From positions 83,592 to 147,591 of the forward strand of contig OMZY01000006.1 of the NCBI GenBank assembly GCA_900315675.1: a stretch of 64,000 nt of DNA. The letters are read 5' to 3'. Source of the DNA: an uncultured Eubacteriales bacterium. GTDB taxonomy: Bacteria > Bacillota > Clostridia > Christensenellales > Aristaeellaceae. The position numbers and the translations under genes are program-made. Below the pieces are notes generated by a model. That model searched no databases. It saw nothing but the letters and a program-made list of their open reading frames with translations, and was not told the DNA's origin. Below are positions 8,522 through 17,221 of this stretch, piece by piece; the first letter of the stretch is position 1, and each line of letters opens with the position of its first letter.

Positions 8522-9802
8522 TTACTGGGAAACCTCGTCCACCACAGCCAGTTTGACTGTCAGGTCGATGTATTTGCCTTCGTAGGAAACCCTGCCGTCC
8601 TCCGTGACATTGGCGGGCCGGAAGACCTTCACCGCGACCTCGTCGCCTTCCTTCAGCTTGGAGATGATCTCGATTTCTTCCGTCACGGTGGTGATCACCT
8701 GGCCGTTCACTTCCACCATGATGTCGCCCACCTTCAGGCCTGCGGCTTCCGCCGGGCTTCCCTCGTCCACGCTGTTGATATAGACGCCTCTGGGCAGCTG
8801 GCCGTTGGTATCCTTCACCGTGCTGACGGTCACGCCCATACGGGGTTTGCCGGTCAGACCGCCGGTGGTTTCATCCTTGCCGTCAGTCGCCTGCTCAGCC
8901 GGTTCCTCATTGCCCTTGTTATTCAGGGCGTCATTGATGATCTCCTTGGCTTCGTTGATCGGGATGCACATGCCGATGCTTTCAACAGTGGCGTTGGAGC
9001 TGTACCGGGTGCCGCTGTACTTCAGGGTCGGGATGCCCACCAGCTGTCCGGCTGTGTTGAACATACCGCCGCCGCTGTTGCCGCTGTTGATGGCCGCGTC
9101 CGTCTGGATCATGCTGTTCACAACCGGATTGTTCCGGCCGTATTTGTCCATCTTGGTGTTGTCGGATTCAATTTCCCGGTTCAGGCCGGAGACGATACCC
9201 GCTGTCGCGGTTCCGGTAAATCCGATAGGATTGCCGATGCAGATCACCCAGTCGCCGATCACCAGATCGTCGCTGTTGCCGATTTCCACAGGATTCAGCT
9301 GCAGACCGGGCACTTTCAGCACTGCCACGTCCTTGTCGGCATCGCTGGCCACCACGGTCGCGTCATAGAGGTTTTCCTCATCGTCGCCGATGGAGATCTT
9401 CAGGCTGTGGGCGCCTTCCACCACATGGTAGTTGGTCAGCACATATTCCTTTTCGATCACAACACCGGATCCGCTGCCGTACTTCACCTCTTCAGAGGAT
9501 TCCGGCCGGGAGTATTCGTAGTTGCCGTAGCCGTTGCCGAAGCCGCCGAAGTAGCTCCAGGGGAAGTATCCGCCGAAGTTGTCATAGCCGTTGCTGTAAT
9601 TGTTGTTGACAATCTGGTAGTTGTTCACGCCGACCACGCTGTCCCGCACCTTGGCAATTGCCTCGGTAAAGGGAGAAGTCAGCACCACTTTTTCTTCCGC
9701 GCTGGCGGAAGGCTGCGAACCGCCGATCACGGTTCCCGCAAATACACAAACAAGCGCCAGAGCAATTACGCTCAACACTTTCTTATTCAGAATCTTACTC
9801 AT
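8522..9802 (-). CDS. HtrA/DegP-type serine protease with PDZ domain
   Basis: The 426-residue protein starts at an ATG preceded by GGAGG at nine bases; the longer reading frame upstream lacks a good ribosome site. One N-terminal membrane anchor or signal (about residues 9-28) is followed by a Gly/Asn/Tyr-rich linker. The trypsin-like domain has His in VLTNYHVVEG, Asp in DKDVAVLKV and Ser in NSGNSGGGMF. One PDZ domain (about 320-410) has RGVYINSVDEGSPAEAAGL. It is expected to degrade misfolded proteins at the outer face of the membrane. The linker of about 40 residues rich in SNGYDNFGGY-like sequence is unusual and probably disordered. Confidence 0.88.
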   Translation of the reverse strand: MSKILNKKVLSVIALALVCVFAGTVIGGSQPSASAEEKVVLTSPFTEAIAKVRDSVVGVNNYQIVNNNYSNGYDNFGGYFPWSYFGGFGNGYGNYEYSRPESSEEVKYGSGSGVVIEKEYVLTNYHVVEGAHSLKISIGDDEENLYDATVVASDADKDVAVLKVPGLQLNPVEIGNSDDLVIGDWVICIGNPIGFTGTATAGIVSGLNREIESDNTKMDKYGRNNPVVNSMIQTDAAINSGNSGGGMFNTAGQLVGIPTLKYSGTRYSSNATVESIGMCIPINEAKEIINDALNNKGNEEPAEQATDGKDETTGGLTGKPRMGVTVSTVKDTNGQLPRGVYINSVDEGSPAEAAGLKVGDIMVEVNGQVITTVTEEIEIISKLKEGDEVAVKVFRPANVTEDGRVSYEGKYIDLTVKLAVVDEVSQ

Positions 9803-9905
9803 CTCAAAAACCTCCTTTCCGGTTTTCGTGATCAGTATATCCCCCCTTTTTGTCCGGAATATGAACGCAATATGAACACTCAAAAAAAGACGATGTTTTT
9901 TTGAA

Positions 9906-9937
9906 ATGCAGAATTCAGAATGCAGAATGCTGAATTA
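9906..9937. repeat. Heptamer repeat tract (ATGCAGA/ATTCAGA type)
   Basis: A seven-base unit, ATGCAGA with ATTCAGA and ATGCTGA variants, is repeated about 4.5 times between the protease promoter region and the GerMN gene. Confidence 0.7.
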
Positions 9938-10020
9938 AATGGTCAAACACCAAAGCTGTTTTGTATTGTTTGACAATATTCAGCTTACGATGAATTCTCA
10001 TAAGGCAGAAAAGACTATAT

Positions 10021-10053
10021 CATTGTGCATTATGCATTGTGCATTGTGCATTG
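10021..10053. repeat. Heptamer repeat tract (CATTGTG/CATTATG type)
   Basis: A seven-base unit, CATTGTG or CATTATG, is repeated about 4.5 times, immediately beyond the stop codon of the GerMN lipoprotein gene. The intervening 9938-10020 shows no gene. Confidence 0.7.
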
Positions 10054-10067
10054 AAAAAGGTCTTGGC

Positions 10068-11621
10068 TCAGCCAAGACCTTTTTCTGCCAGTCCTATATT
10101 GTACATAAACTCTCCTGCCCAGTAGATCGTGCCCGCCACATATTCCTCCTGCTTTCCTTCAAAGAAGAAGCGGACCCGCTTCGTTCCTGAATTCTTGCAC
10201 AGGGTATTCACCATGCTGTAGCAGGCCAGGGGTTCTTTTTCCTTTCCCTGTTCCTGGATCCGGATCCGGAAGTTTTCGCTCAGGTTCACCAGCAGCGTAT
10301 CTCCTTCTGCGGAAATACCCAGGATATCGTCCTCCCGGATGTCTCCGGGCAGCGTAGCCGCTATTCCGCCTTCCCGCTCGGTCTCGTCAGGCCCTTCCAT
10401 CAGGGCGCATAGCTGTGCCCGCAGGCTGTCCACGGACCGGCGTGCCACCGGTCTTTCACATTCACAGAGGATCCCGTTCCGGGCAAAATATACGGTGACG
10501 CTGCTTGTCAGGAACTGTTCCACCGCGCTGCGCCGGACCATGCCGCTCAGCGCGATCACGGGTTCAAACCGCGGCGTTTTCAGCTCTGTTTGCGGTTTGT
10601 CACCGATCCGGATACAGACCACGGAAATATCGGGGATGAAGGTGGTCAGTGTATAGGTCATCGACGCGGCGAAGCAGGCCAGGTCTGTTCTGGCGGCTTC
10701 CAGGATGCTTTCCGCGTCCTCCCGCAGGTTCAGCGTCATCAGCCTTCCGCCGTCCGGCAGGTCGCTGATCACGGGATCCCGCAGCAACAGGTCTCTCAAT
10801 TCCGGAAAGGACTGTCCGCCGGTCAGGCTCCTCCGGATGCTGCTGACCTCATCCATCAGTGCTACCGCCAGCTGGGACGGATCCTGCCCTTCAAAATTGA
10901 CCATCCGGATGGTACAGGCCATGCCCCGGTTGTCCGGCAGCGGATAATACAGCGTCGCCAGCGCGTTCAGCGGATTCTTCCTGGGATCCTTGTTGGTCGG
11001 CGTCATCGGGGTTTTTTTCGCTTCCATCTGTTCCCACAGCACCGGAAGCGATTCCCCCGCGTGGCCCATCAGGGTTCCCATGGGCAGGTATCCGGGAGTG
11101 TCCAGCGGAATGCTCTCATCCTCCACCAGCACATTCACCCCGTTGATATCGTTCAGCTCGCACAGGGTCGTGGCGATGGCCAGGCAGTTTTTGTAGTAAT
11201 TGCTCAGTTTCAGTTCCTTGGCGGTACGGGTCAGGTTAACCGTGCATACGCCTCCGCTGATCTCAATGGGATGCGTGCCGTACAGTTCCAGCGGCTTCGT
11301 TCCGCCCATGGCCAGCGCGTCCTTGTCTCCTTCATAGGAAAGCAGCTGCTGCATCAGTTTTTCCACGGCATCGTTCAGGTTCTCCGCTTCCAGCAGTACA
11401 CTGCGGGAAACCAGGCGCAGCCCATCCCTGCCCGGCAGATAGATACTGTATTCCCGGCTCTCGGTGACCATGCCGTCTCCGTCCGGCGCGGTATAACGCG
11501 CTTCTGCCGGTGGAAGGGTTGAAACCGGCGTCCGGGCTTCTTCGGTCTTTTGTCCTGTGCATCCGGACAGGAGAAGCAGGCAGCAGAGAGCCAGCAAAAG
11601 GCATACTCCTTTTTTCATCAT
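10068..11621 (-). CDS. GerMN-domain lipoprotein of a two-component operon
   Basis: The 517-residue protein has a lipoprotein signal (LLLLSGC), so it should be anchored outside the membrane. Two regions resemble GerMN domains: residues about 75-175 (GGVCTVNLTRTAKEL then CLAIATTLCEL) and about 370-505 (TLLVNLSENFRIRI, MVNTLCKNSGTKRVRFFF, then TIYWAGEF). Its ATG overlaps the kinase stop in an ATGA, so translation is coupled. Order regulator-kinase-lipoprotein recalls actinobacterial mtrA-mtrB-lpqB, in which the lipoprotein modulates the kinase; the beta-propeller of LpqB is absent here. The domain occurs in spore-germination GerM, but that alone does not show sporulation. Confidence 0.78.
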   Translation of the reverse strand: MMKKGVCLLLALCCLLLLSGCTGQKTEEARTPVSTLPPAEARYTAPDGDGMVTESREYSIYLPGRDGLRLVSRSVLLEAENLNDAVEKLMQQLLSYEGDKDALAMGGTKPLELYGTHPIEISGGVCTVNLTRTAKELKLSNYYKNCLAIATTLCELNDINGVNVLVEDESIPLDTPGYLPMGTLMGHAGESLPVLWEQMEAKKTPMTPTNKDPRKNPLNALATLYYPLPDNRGMACTIRMVNFEGQDPSQLAVALMDEVSSIRRSLTGGQSFPELRDLLLRDPVISDLPDGGRLMTLNLREDAESILEAARTDLACFAASMTYTLTTFIPDISVVCIRIGDKPQTELKTPRFEPVIALSGMVRRSAVEQFLTSSVTVYFARNGILCECERPVARRSVDSLRAQLCALMEGPDETEREGGIAATLPGDIREDDILGISAEGDTLLVNLSENFRIRIQEQGKEKEPLACYSMVNTLCKNSGTKRVRFFFEGKQEEYVAGTIYWAGEFMYNIGLAEKGLG

Positions 11622-13090
11622 GCCTCTTCTCCTTCCTGGGGGAATGTCACCACAAACTCGGAGCCCTTTCCCGGAGTGCTCCGGACGGTAATCGTACCGT
11701 CATGCATCCGGACCATCTGCTTCACAATGCTCAGGCCCAGGCCCGTGCCGCCGGTCTCCCGGCCTCTGGCTTTATCCACCCGGTAGAAACGTTCGAATAT
11801 ATGCTCCTGGTCTTCCTCCGGAATACCGATGCCGTTATCCCGTACCCGCCAGACCACATTGCCGTCCTCTTCCCGCAGGGACACGGAAATCTGTCCGTCC
11901 TCCGGGGTATATTTGATAGCATTGTCCATCAGGTTGTACAGGATCTGACTCAGCTTGCTCCGGTCTCCGTACAGGAACATTTCTTCCTGCACTTCCTCTG
12001 TAATCGTCTGCCGGTTCTTTTCCGCAGCGGGCGTCAGCTGGTGGATGGTCTCCCGGGTCAGCTCGGTCATATTCACGATGCCGCGCTTCATTTCCTCTCC
12101 GTTGTCCATCCGGGTCAGCACCAGCAGATCCGTCACGATCCCGGTCAGCCGGTCGATTTCATGGTTCATATCCTGCATGAAATCCTCCCGGACCTCGGAT
12201 GGCATATCCGGCTGGTACAGCATGGATTCCAGCAGAATCTTCATCGTGGCCAGCGGCGTTTTCAGCTCATGGCTGGCATTGGATACGAACTGGTTCCTGG
12301 TCTTGTCCAGGCTTTCAAGCTGGGCAGCCATGGTGTTGTAGTTTTCCGCCAGTTCCCGCAGTTCTCCGCTGCCCCTGACCGGCACGCGGACGCTCAGGTC
12401 ACCCTTCCCCATCTTTCTCATGGTCCGGCTGACGGCGGTGATCGGATTGGTCAGCAGTCGGCTCAGAAGCAGCGCGAAAGCCAGCGCCACCACCGCAATC
12501 ACGGCAAACACGCGGATCAGCTGCACCTGCACCCGGTTCACGGAGTCCATCATGCTCTGCACGTTGCTCACAAACAGCGCCGCGCCGATCCGGCCCTTGT
12601 AGCCGTTCATCTCATGGGCGCTGCAGGCAATGTAATCGGCGGGTTCGCCGATCATCGTCTCCACAACCTCCCTGCCCGGATTGTGGATACTGTAATCCTC
12701 CGTTGCCTCGCCCGTCAGGATCCGGATTGCTTCATCCACCTGGATTCGCTGTCCGCACAGGCTCTGGAAGGTATCATACTGGATTTTCCCGTCATTGTCG
12801 GTCAGGATCAGCCGGCCGCCCATGGTTTCCGCTTCCTCTTCCAGCAGATCGTTCAGTTCGCTGGAGGAAACAGACTGAAAAAGAGGAGCCGCCTTCTGGG
12901 CAAGCTTCTCGGTCTTCAGGGTATCGTCCCGTCTCCGCTGTTCATACAGATAGTCGCTGACGATCCCGGTCATGCTTTTTGCCGCTACGATAAAAGAAAT
13001 GCCTACAATGAGAAAAAAGGCCAGCAGGATCTTCCACCTGATGCTGGCCAAGAATGCGAGTTTAGTCCTGATCCGTGAAATAGTAACCAA
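11618..13090 (-). CDS. Membrane sensor histidine kinase (WalK/PhoR type)
   Basis: The product has a first membrane helix (ILLAFFLIVGISFIVAA), an extracytoplasmic domain of about 140 residues and a second helix (LIRVFAVIAVVALAFALLL). These are followed by HAMP, HisKA with SNASHELKTPL (phospho-His) and HATPase with LMDNAIKYTPEDG, RDNGIGIPEED and GGTGLGLSIV. It should phosphorylate the regulator encoded just upstream. The start is uncertain. No ATG exists near the first helix. TTG codons lie at 13138, 13090 and 13051, and an ATT at 13081 has GGGGAG at ideal spacing. I use 13090 as a compromise; the gene overlaps the regulator's 3' end. Confidence 0.85.
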   Translation of the reverse strand: MVTISRIRTKLAFLASIRWKILLAFFLIVGISFIVAAKSMTGIVSDYLYEQRRRDDTLKTEKLAQKAAPLFQSVSSSELNDLLEEEAETMGGRLILTDNDGKIQYDTFQSLCGQRIQVDEAIRILTGEATEDYSIHNPGREVVETMIGEPADYIACSAHEMNGYKGRIGAALFVSNVQSMMDSVNRVQVQLIRVFAVIAVVALAFALLLSRLLTNPITAVSRTMRKMGKGDLSVRVPVRGSGELRELAENYNTMAAQLESLDKTRNQFVSNASHELKTPLATMKILLESMLYQPDMPSEVREDFMQDMNHEIDRLTGIVTDLLVLTRMDNGEEMKRGIVNMTELTRETIHQLTPAAEKNRQTITEEVQEEMFLYGDRSKLSQILYNLMDNAIKYTPEDGQISVSLREEDGNVVWRVRDNGIGIPEEDQEHIFERFYRVDKARGRETGGTGLGLSIVKQMVRMHDGTITVRSTPGKGSEFVVTFPQEGEEA

Positions 13091-13754
13091 CTCCCCATTT
13101 GGTAAAGATGAATTCAGGCTTTGATGTGTCCCGTTCAATCTTTTCCCTCAGACGGCGGATATGTACGTCCACCGTACGGGCGTCGCCGGCATAATCATAT
13201 TTCCAGACGGTTTCAAGCATCTGTTCCCTGCTGAAAACAGTGCCCCGGTTGGTCACGAACATCTGCAGCAGGTCAAATTCCTTGGCGGTCAGCTTAATGT
13301 CCTTGCCGCCCAGGGTCACGCTGCGCTTGATCAGGTTCACTTCCATATCGTGAACCCGGATCACCCGGTGCTCCTGCTGCTGGACACTTCCGGATACACG
13401 GCGGAGAATCGTCTTGATGCGCGCCTTCACCTCAAGGATGTTGAAAGGCTTGGTCATATAATCATCCGCGCCGTACTCAAGGCCGAGGATCTTGTCCATA
13501 TCCTCTCCCTTGGCCGTCAGCATGATGATCGGAATATCGCTCCGTTCACGAATCCGCTGGCAGACAGCAATACCGTCCAGCTTCGGAAGCATCACGTCGA
13601 GAAGGATCAGGTCAAAAGAACCCGTCTCAAACTTGGACAGGGCCTCTTCTCCGTCCATGGCACTGTCCGTCTCGTAACCTTCCTGTTCCAGCGTATATTT
13701 CAGGCCCTTCAGGATCAGAGGTTCGTCGTCCACCAGGAGGATCCTTTTACCCAC
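13062..13754 (-). CDS. OmpR/PhoB-family response regulator
   Basis: The 230-residue regulator has a receiver domain (VDDEP acidic pocket, LILLDVMLPKLDG with the phospho-Asp, Lys in MTKPF) and a C-terminal winged helix (LTAKEFDLLQ, RTVDVHIRRLREKIE, KWGVGYYF). The start is the GTG at 13754, with AGGG eight bases upstream; an in-frame GTG at 13763 is the alternative. It is closest in style to WalR/PhoP regulators. It heads the operon with the kinase and the GerMN lipoprotein, and a good sigma-A promoter lies upstream. Confidence 0.9.
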   Translation of the reverse strand: MGKRILLVDDEPLILKGLKYTLEQEGYETDSAMDGEEALSKFETGSFDLILLDVMLPKLDGIAVCQRIRERSDIPIIMLTAKGEDMDKILGLEYGADDYMTKPFNILEVKARIKTILRRVSGSVQQQEHRVIRVHDMEVNLIKRSVTLGGKDIKLTAKEFDLLQMFVTNRGTVFSREQMLETVWKYDYAGDARTVDVHIRRLREKIERDTSKPEFIFTKWGVGYYFTDQD

Positions 13755-13787
13755 TGAAAACACCCTTTCGTAACCAATACTGTACGA

Positions 13788-13816
13788 ATTGTATAATACT
13801 TATTAGAAAAAATCAA
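13788..13816 (-). promoter_or_regulatory. Promoter of the regulator-kinase-GerMN operon
   Basis: Read on the minus strand, TTGATT (13816-13811) and TACAAT (13793-13788) are 17 bases apart and lie about 35 bases before the regulator start. Confidence 0.65.
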
Positions 13817-13912
13817 GGGTTTGTTACATACTATTGCAAAACCTGTAACGATTAATTACTCTTCCTGTGTCATCCGGTCACATATTGGCCCGTGGCGGCC
13901 CTCCGCAGCGCC

Positions 13913-15178
13913 TTATTCGTAGCTGACGCCGGTACCCGAATTGTTGTATCCCATCAGGATGATCAGCGTACGTCCCCGCTGCATTTCGATCTCATTTCCG
14001 TCCGGTCCGTAGAAAACCGTGCGGTGGTCATAATCCTCCCGTTCCCATACACCGGCGATATGCTTGCCGCCCATAAAGTAATCGGCGTTTCCCCGGCCGG
14101 TCAGCACGGGATCCGGCCGTGCGCCGCCCCGCCATTTCATCGTGATGCCCTGGACAATCACGTTGCTGAAGGTGATGGTGTTCCCGGGCACGCGGTCCTC
14201 ATAGGCAACCCTGCGGGCAATCCGCCCGTCGCTCAGCTTGTCGTCCACATTTTCCGCGCCGATCAGCGTGGTCTCCCGGTAGGGCATATCCACGGATTTC
14301 TTCACGGACATATAGCGGATATACACGTTGTCGTCCGGGTCATACTCCAGGCGGCTGTCGGAATCGTACTGGCTCCCGAAGGTTACATATACAATGGAAG
14401 CGTTATCCCCTTCTGTGGGCAGCTCGTCCGTGAATTTCCAGGTATGGTTTGCCGGCACATGGTCCTTCGGAACCACGTTCTCCAGCAGGTCCTTCAGCAG
14501 GAACACTTCACTGTTGGCGTCCTTGATGCCCCTCAGGCGTCTGACGTACTTCTTCCAGGGTTTGTTTTCCCCCGCGTCGCCCACATAGACCACGCCCGGA
14601 TCCTTTTCGTTCCGGTTCTTGGACATCGGGTTCTTTACGCCCAGGATCCGCCACTCGTCCGGCACATCCGCCTTGGTGTAGCCGGAGGTGCAGAAAAACG
14701 CGTTCCATTCCTGCCGGATCCGCGGATGAGTTGCGCGCGTACTGCGCACAAAGCCCACATAATCCGGAATCGTATCGGAAAAAATCATGCTCATGCGGGT
14801 TTCGGCGCCGCCCTTCCGCTGGCAGGCCTCATAGACCACGTCCGCGTAGGAGCCGTTCACCGGCGCGGGCGCGTACAGTCCTCCCGCCACCGTCCCCACG
14901 CCGTTGTTGGCATTGGAGATCTGAACCATGAAGGGGGTGTATTTTCCGGTCACCGCCGCGCCGGCAAAACTTTCCGGCACCTGGATCCCGCTCAGTTTCC
15001 GGCCGGTGGTCGGACTGATGCCCATCGCGATCATTTCCTCCGCGGACGGGTTCAGGCCTGCCGGCTTCACCTCAATCTCCCTGGGCGTAACACCGTCAAT
15101 CGCTTTCGGCTCCGCCGCGGCAAACGCCGCGCACAGGATCAGGGCCAGTACCAGGAACAATCCAGTCAGCTTCTTCAT
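13913..15178 (-). CDS. Secreted DUF3048 (YerB-family) protein, copy 1
   Basis: The 421-residue product starts at an ATG with GGAAGG upstream and has a signal peptide ending AAFAAAE. DUF3048 N- and C-terminal domains are recognised by YADVVYEACQRKGGAETRMSM, IPDYVGFVRSTRATHPRIRQEW, and at the end ADYFMGGKHIAGVWERED and GRTLIILMGYN. There is no lipobox Cys after the signal, unlike typical YerB lipoproteins. The function of the family is not established. It is a tandem duplicate of the gene at 15326-16585, with clearly similar sequence over the whole length. Confidence 0.8.
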   Translation of the reverse strand: MKKLTGLFLVLALILCAAFAAAEPKAIDGVTPREIEVKPAGLNPSAEEMIAMGISPTTGRKLSGIQVPESFAGAAVTGKYTPFMVQISNANNGVGTVAGGLYAPAPVNGSYADVVYEACQRKGGAETRMSMIFSDTIPDYVGFVRSTRATHPRIRQEWNAFFCTSGYTKADVPDEWRILGVKNPMSKNRNEKDPGVVYVGDAGENKPWKKYVRRLRGIKDANSEVFLLKDLLENVVPKDHVPANHTWKFTDELPTEGDNASIVYVTFGSQYDSDSRLEYDPDDNVYIRYMSVKKSVDMPYRETTLIGAENVDDKLSDGRIARRVAYEDRVPGNTITFSNVIVQGITMKWRGGARPDPVLTGRGNADYFMGGKHIAGVWEREDYDHRTVFYGPDGNEIEMQRGRTLIILMGYNNSGTGVSYE

Positions 15179-15276
15179 GTTTTTTCCTTCCGGTATATCC
15201 GGAGCCGCCGTGGTACCGGCCTGTCCCCTGATATCCTTCTTCATAATACTGCAGGATGCTGCAGCGCCTGTTCTTA

Positions 15277-15305
15277 AGAAAAAGGAACCACTTTGCAGTG
15301 GTTCC
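15277..15305 (-). terminator. Terminator after DUF3048 copy 2
   Basis: A perfect nine-base-pair stem (15284-15292 with 15297-15305) is followed on the minus strand by TTTTTCTT. Copy 1 lies downstream beyond it, so copy 1 needs read-through or its own promoter. Confidence 0.8.
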
Positions 15306-15325
15306 CGGAATCCCGTCTTCGGGGA

Positions 15326-16585
15326 TTATTCGTATTTTACGCTTCTGCCCTTGCTGTTGTAGTCCATCAGGATGATCAGGGTCTTGCCGCGCATCAGTTC
15401 GATTTCGTTGCCGTCTTCGCCGTAGAACACCGTGCGGCTGTTGTAGTCCTTCCGTTCCCACATGCCGGTATAGTGTTTGCCGCCGATGAAATAGTCGGCG
15501 TTGCCCTTGCCGGTCAGTTCGGGATCGGGACGTTCGCTGCCGAACCAGTTCATCTTGATGCCCTGGACGATAACGTTGGTGAAGGTGATCAGTTCGCCGT
15601 ATACGCGGTCATCCGGATCCACCATGGTCAGCTTCGCGCCGTTCACATTCTTCGCGGTCAGCTTCGGGTTCACCAGGGTCTGGGTGCGGTAGGCAAAGTC
15701 GTCCTTGCCGTCAATCGGGATGTAGCGGATGTATTCGTTGTTTTCCTCATCATATTCCAGACGGCTGTCGGTCTTGGTGCCGCCGCCGAAGGAAACATAG
15801 ACGATCTCACCGGAGTCGCCGCCGGCGGGAACTTCATCCGTGAATTTGAAGGTGTGGTTGGCGGGAACATGGTCCTTCGGAATCACGTTCTGCACAATGT
15901 TCGCCAGCTGGTACACATGGTCGTTGGCGTCGAATATGTTGGTGCAGTGGAACATGTACTTGGCCCACACCTTCGGGAAGTTCTGCACGTAGACCAGTCC
16001 GGGGTTGTCCGGCGTGGCCTTCTGGGGGCTCATCACGTCGAAGCGCTGCCACTCCTTCGGAACATCCGCGGAAGAGTAACCGGACGTCACAAACGCGCAG
16101 TCCCATTCCTGACGGATTCTCGGATGGGTGGCACGGGTGCTGCGGACAAAGCCCACATAATCCGGAACGGTATCGGAGAAGAGCATGCTGAAACGGGTCA
16201 GGCTGCCGCCGTTGGCGGAGTTCGCCTGGCAGGCTTCGTACACCACATCGGCATAGTTCGCGTTCACCGGAGCGGTGGTGGGTCTGCCCTTGGAGTCCAC
16301 GTTCACGCTGCCGCCGGCATTGGAAATCTGAACCAGGATCGGCTGATAGTCGCCGGTCACGGCGGTTCCGACAAATCCTTCCGGAGCTTCGATTTCATCC
16401 AGCTTCCGGCCGGTGGTGGGGCTGATCATCTGGCCGATCATTTCATCCGCGGACGGATTCAGGCCGGCTTCATTGATCTTGATATTCCGGGATGCAAGAC
16501 CGTCGATAACGGTCGGCTCCGCGAGAGCCGCAGACATGCTGAAAATCAGTATGAAAGCAAGGATCATACTCAGCAGTTTTTTCAT
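15326..16585 (-). CDS. Secreted DUF3048 (YerB-family) protein, copy 2
   Basis: The 419-residue protein has a signal peptide ending SAALAEP and the same DUF3048 landmarks as its neighbour: YADVVYEACQANSANGGSLT, VPDYVGFVRSTRATHPRIRQ, PKDHVPANHTFKFTDE, ADYFIGGKHYTGMWERKDY and GKTLIILMDYN. GGAGG lies ten bases before the ATG. A terminator separates the two copies, so they can be expressed independently. Presumed location is the outer face of the membrane or secreted. The family role is unknown. Confidence 0.8.
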   Translation of the reverse strand: MKKLLSMILAFILIFSMSAALAEPTVIDGLASRNIKINEAGLNPSADEMIGQMISPTTGRKLDEIEAPEGFVGTAVTGDYQPILVQISNAGGSVNVDSKGRPTTAPVNANYADVVYEACQANSANGGSLTRFSMLFSDTVPDYVGFVRSTRATHPRIRQEWDCAFVTSGYSSADVPKEWQRFDVMSPQKATPDNPGLVYVQNFPKVWAKYMFHCTNIFDANDHVYQLANIVQNVIPKDHVPANHTFKFTDEVPAGGDSGEIVYVSFGGGTKTDSRLEYDEENNEYIRYIPIDGKDDFAYRTQTLVNPKLTAKNVNGAKLTMVDPDDRVYGELITFTNVIVQGIKMNWFGSERPDPELTGKGNADYFIGGKHYTGMWERKDYNSRTVFYGEDGNEIELMRGKTLIILMDYNSKGRSVKYE

Positions 16586-16755
16586 TGGTTAAATACCTCC
16601 AAAGATATTCTTCAAAACATAAAGATTTTATCACCTTGTTCTGTTTTTGTCAAACATTTGTAACAAATTTGCATTTTCGATTGCACCATATTTGCACCTT
16701 TAGTTTACAGGTTCATGATATAATGATATGATTCCATTTCAGGGGGTGTTCAGGC

Positions 16756-17202
16756 ATGAAAAAAACGGCTTCTTTTCTTCTGGCTCTCATGTTCTGCCTG
16801 TTTTCGCTGATTCCGGTTGTTTCAGCGGAAAACAAGGTTGAGGAATACACTGAACTGCTGACAGGCACCTGGAAGGTTGTCTGGCGTTATCTTCCGCAGA
16901 CCGCCATGGCGCTGAACAAAATCAGTGATCCTGTCAAGCCGGTTAACCTTTTTGTCTTCCCCGGGGAGCTGGCCAAGGCGGGCATGACCGTTACCAGCTA
17001 CCTGACCGGGGACGATACCGGTGAGGTCTGGCTCACCCTGGTGACCGCCGGCAGCTCCCACGGCATCGTCAGCTTTGACGGCGGTTTCTACGGCAGGGTT
17101 TCCCTTTCTGCCGACCACAACAACCTGCTGCTGACCGGGCTGGACGGCGCCGCTGTTCTCTATACCCGTGCGGACGGCACGGATACCGATTCCGAAGAAT
17201 GA
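16756..17202 (+). CDS. Small secreted protein of unknown function
   Basis: The 148-residue protein has a clear signal peptide (residues 1-24, ending VVSAEN) and a Gly-rich ribosome site before the ATG. The mature part is beta-strand-like with a short TGTWKVVWRY start, which recalls lipocalin or META-like beta-barrels, but I cannot assign a family. It ends in an acidic DGTDTDSEE tail. The next gene starts 20 bases later on the same strand, so the two are probably co-transcribed. Confidence 0.55.
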   Translation: MKKTASFLLALMFCLFSLIPVVSAENKVEEYTELLTGTWKVVWRYLPQTAMALNKISDPVKPVNLFVFPGELAKAGMTVTSYLTGDDTGEVWLTLVTAGSSHGIVSFDGGFYGRVSLSADHNNLLLTGLDGAAVLYTRADGTDTDSEE

Positions 17203-17221
17203 TACCCGGAGGTTCCTGTTT

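Noticed and set aside
8225-9904. Long plus-strand frame opposite the HtrA-type protease
   Set aside because: It is antisense to a clear protease with a complete catalytic triad; the translation has no recognisable domain and reflects GC-rich codon bias.
13892-16663. Long plus-strand frames opposite the DUF3048 pair
   Set aside because: They mirror the duplicated DUF3048 genes on the other strand, so their similarity to each other is a by-product of that duplication.
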